This document shows positions 63,009-64,000 of a stretch of DNA of 64,000 bases, piece by piece. Position 1 is the stretch's first letter, and every line of letters starts with the position of its first letter. The notes under the pieces are model-generated. The model was not told the DNA's origin, did not search any database, and saw only the letters and a list, made by a program, of their open reading frames with translations. The position numbers were made by a program, and so were the translations under genes. Origin of the DNA: CALGYY01 sp964585485 (lineage in GTDB: Bacteria; Bacteroidota; Bacteroidia; Bacteroidales; CAIWKO01); assembly GCA_964585485.1 (NCBI GenBank), contig CAZPDS010000003.1:1-64000 (forward strand). The letters are read 5' to 3'.

Positions 63009-63044
63009 GACGCGTTTAGAACGCGGAATTTTTTTCGTTGGGTG

Positions 63045-63052
63045 CAAAGGTA
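63045..63052 (-). promoter_or_regulatory. TAnnTTTG box of the CAU tRNA
   Basis: Minus-strand TACCTTTG followed by C, 36 bases before the tRNA. Confidence 0.6.
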
Positions 63053-63064
63053 GCATTTTGTTTT

Positions 63065-63072
63065 TATATTTG
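63065..63072 (+). promoter_or_regulatory. TAnnTTTG box of the HAD phosphatase gene
   Basis: TATATTTG, 19 bases before the ATG at 63092; 12 bases from the divergent tRNA box, so the two promoters overlap. Confidence 0.6.
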
Positions 63073-63091
63073 GGCTATCAATAGCGACGAA

Positions 63092-63739
63092 ATGAATATT
63101 CAGAACATCCTCTTCGATTTTGGCGGCGTCATCATCGATATTGATTTTAACAAAACCATACGGGCCTTTGCGGAACTGGGGGCGGTGGAGTTTGAAACCC
63201 GTTTTTCCAAAGCCACGCAGAGCAAGCTTTTTGATCGCCTCGACAAGGGCAGCATTACGGAACGGGAGTTTGTGCACAACATGCAAGAACTCCTGCCCGA
63301 TAACGTTACCGACGATCTGGTGATCGAGGCCTGGAACGAGATCATCATCGGCATTCCGGCCCGCCGCATCGAGATGCTGGAGGCCGTTCGTAACAATTAT
63401 TCCACCCTCCTGCTGAGCAATACCAACACCATCCACTACAAACTATACACACCGCAGCTTGAGAAATCCTTCGGCTACAAAACCCTGGAGGAACTTTTCG
63501 ACGCGGTGTATCTCTCGTTTGAACTGGGTATGCGAAAGCCGGACCGCGACATCTTTGATTATGTTTTTGCCAGCCGGAAAATCAGCCGCGCATCCACCCT
63601 CTTCATTGACGATTCGAAGCACATCATTGATGCCGCCAAAAGCTACGGTATTCGTGCTTTCTGGCTTCAGGACGGCATGGATGTCTGCGATTTGTTTGAC
63701 AACGGCTACCTCAAGCCGTCGGTACTACAGCAGTTATAA
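63092..63739 (+). CDS. HAD-family phosphatase (YihX-like)
   Basis: 215 residues from MNIQNILFDFGGV at 63092 (an upstream in-frame start would add 18 residues and cross the promoter). HAD motif I is ILFDFGGVIIDID (5-17, nucleophile Asp8), motif II LLLSNTN, motif III Lys in GMRKPDRDIFDYV, motif IV LFIDDSKHIIDAA. The DFGGV variant and size match YihX-type sugar-phosphate phosphatases, such as alpha-glucose-1-phosphatase. Substrate not determined. Converges with the dusB fragment, 5 bp apart. Confidence 0.92.
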   Translation: MNIQNILFDFGGVIIDIDFNKTIRAFAELGAVEFETRFSKATQSKLFDRLDKGSITEREFVHNMQELLPDNVTDDLVIEAWNEIIIGIPARRIEMLEAVRNNYSTLLLSNTNTIHYKLYTPQLEKSFGYKTLEELFDAVYLSFELGMRKPDRDIFDYVFASRKISRASTLFIDDSKHIIDAAKSYGIRAFWLQDGMDVCDLFDNGYLKPSVLQQL

Positions 63740-63744
63740 AGGGC

Positions 63745-64000
63745 TTACAGAAGGCTTATTTCGTCGAGCAAATCCAGCGCGGCCTGCACTTCGGTGACCA
63801 CCATCAGGCGGTTCCGGTAGGTTTTGAAATCCGGAATTGCCCGGAAATAGCCGTGGTAGTGTTTGCGCATTTCGCCAACACCGCGACGTTCGCCCTTGTA
63901 CTCCACCTCCGCCAGGATATGACGCCGGCAAACGGCCGCCCGCTCGCGGATTGAAGGGGGCACCAGCATATTGCCCGTATTCAGGTAATGACGTATTTCG
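63745..64000 (-). CDS. dusB: tRNA-dihydrouridine synthase, 3' end (DusB-like, partial)
   Basis: Only the C-terminal ~85 residues are in the window; the gene starts beyond the right edge. Readable: YLNTGNMLVPPSIRERAAVCRRHIL, GVGEMRKHYHGYFRAIPDFKTYRNRLM, which match the C-terminal helical domain of DusB-type enzymes (R..EMRKH, Y..GIP.....R..L). Reduces uridine to dihydrouridine in tRNA D loops using FMN. Confidence is limited by the small fragment. Confidence 0.78.
   Translation of the reverse strand, partial: EIRHYLNTGNMLVPPSIRERAAVCRRHILAEVEYKGERRGVGEMRKHYHGYFRAIPDFKTYRNRLMVVTEVQAALDLLDEISLL

Noticed and set aside
1..64000. CRISPR arrays, insertion sequences, phage or plasmid genes
   Set aside because: No direct-repeat/spacer pattern, transposase, integrase or phage structural gene was found in any frame.

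Overview
The window is a stretch of a Bacteroidota (Bacteroidetes) chromosome from a free-living member of the phylum. Direct signs are: type IX secretion (T9SS) C-terminal signals of type A (4-kb M14 peptidase gene, 59.1-60.4 kb) and type B (42.9-44.8 kb); a fused SecDF; a class II LysRS with an extra C-terminal domain; TonB receptor/DUF4249 and BlaI/BlaR1-TonB pairs; and many promoters of the phylum-specific form TTG-N19/20-TAnnTTTG, with little sign of Shine-Dalgarno sites. There are no insertion sequences, phage genes or CRISPR arrays. Three runs of exactly 10 N (289-298, 24409-24418, 39483-39492) are scaffold gaps. They break hcp, the alpha-2-macroglobulin gene and purM, and the purM gap carries a probable chimeric contig tip.

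Layout. 0-3.4 kb: a nitrosative-stress and nitrite-ammonification island (hcp, a YgbA-type gene, a cupin, nrfH, nrfA). 3.5-9.2 kb, minus strand: a secreted M14 peptidase, a lineage-specific unknown, a flavin reductase and a KamA-like radical SAM aminomutase with altered substrate-site residues. 9.4-11.8 kb: MBL-fold hydrolase, DUF2141 and Ldh-family dehydrogenase in one operon. 11.8-18.8 kb, minus strand: acyltransferase, outer-membrane barrel, a GT2/methyltransferase/rhomboid operon with overlapping genes, a TPM protein and HtpG. 18.9-27.2 kb: lipoprotein, PBP4-type DacB and a convergent thioester alpha-2-macroglobulin (cell-envelope maintenance or defence). 27.3-36 kb: EEP hydrolase, HemW, YidC, DMT exporter, SecDF (membrane protein biogenesis). 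36.2-38.7 kb: a PorE-like TPR/PD40/OmpA protein that ends in what looks like a catalytically degenerate retropepsin domain. 38.8-42.8 kb: purM-prfA-pyrF-MORN operon. 42.9-50.7 kb: T9SS-B adhesin-like protein, tRNA-Pro, GldM-like small secreted protein, divergent lipB/lysS, branched-chain aminotransferase, DUF389 protein. 50.9-57.5 kb: TonB receptor, DUF4249 lipoprotein, TrxB, S8 protease and an outer-membrane barrel. 57.6-64 kb: B12-binding radical SAM enzyme, T9SS protein, small basic secreted protein, BlaI/BlaR1-TonB sensor pair with tandem operators, a CAU tRNA, HAD phosphatase and the 3' part of dusB.

Most genes are core or lineage-typical. The items that deserve a second look are the non-catalytic protease-like tail on the OmpA protein, the aminomutase whose two lysine-binding aspartates are replaced, the compact NO/nitrite island, the tandem dyads over the blaI promoter, promoters placed so close to the start codon that transcripts should be leaderless, and the assembly artefacts.
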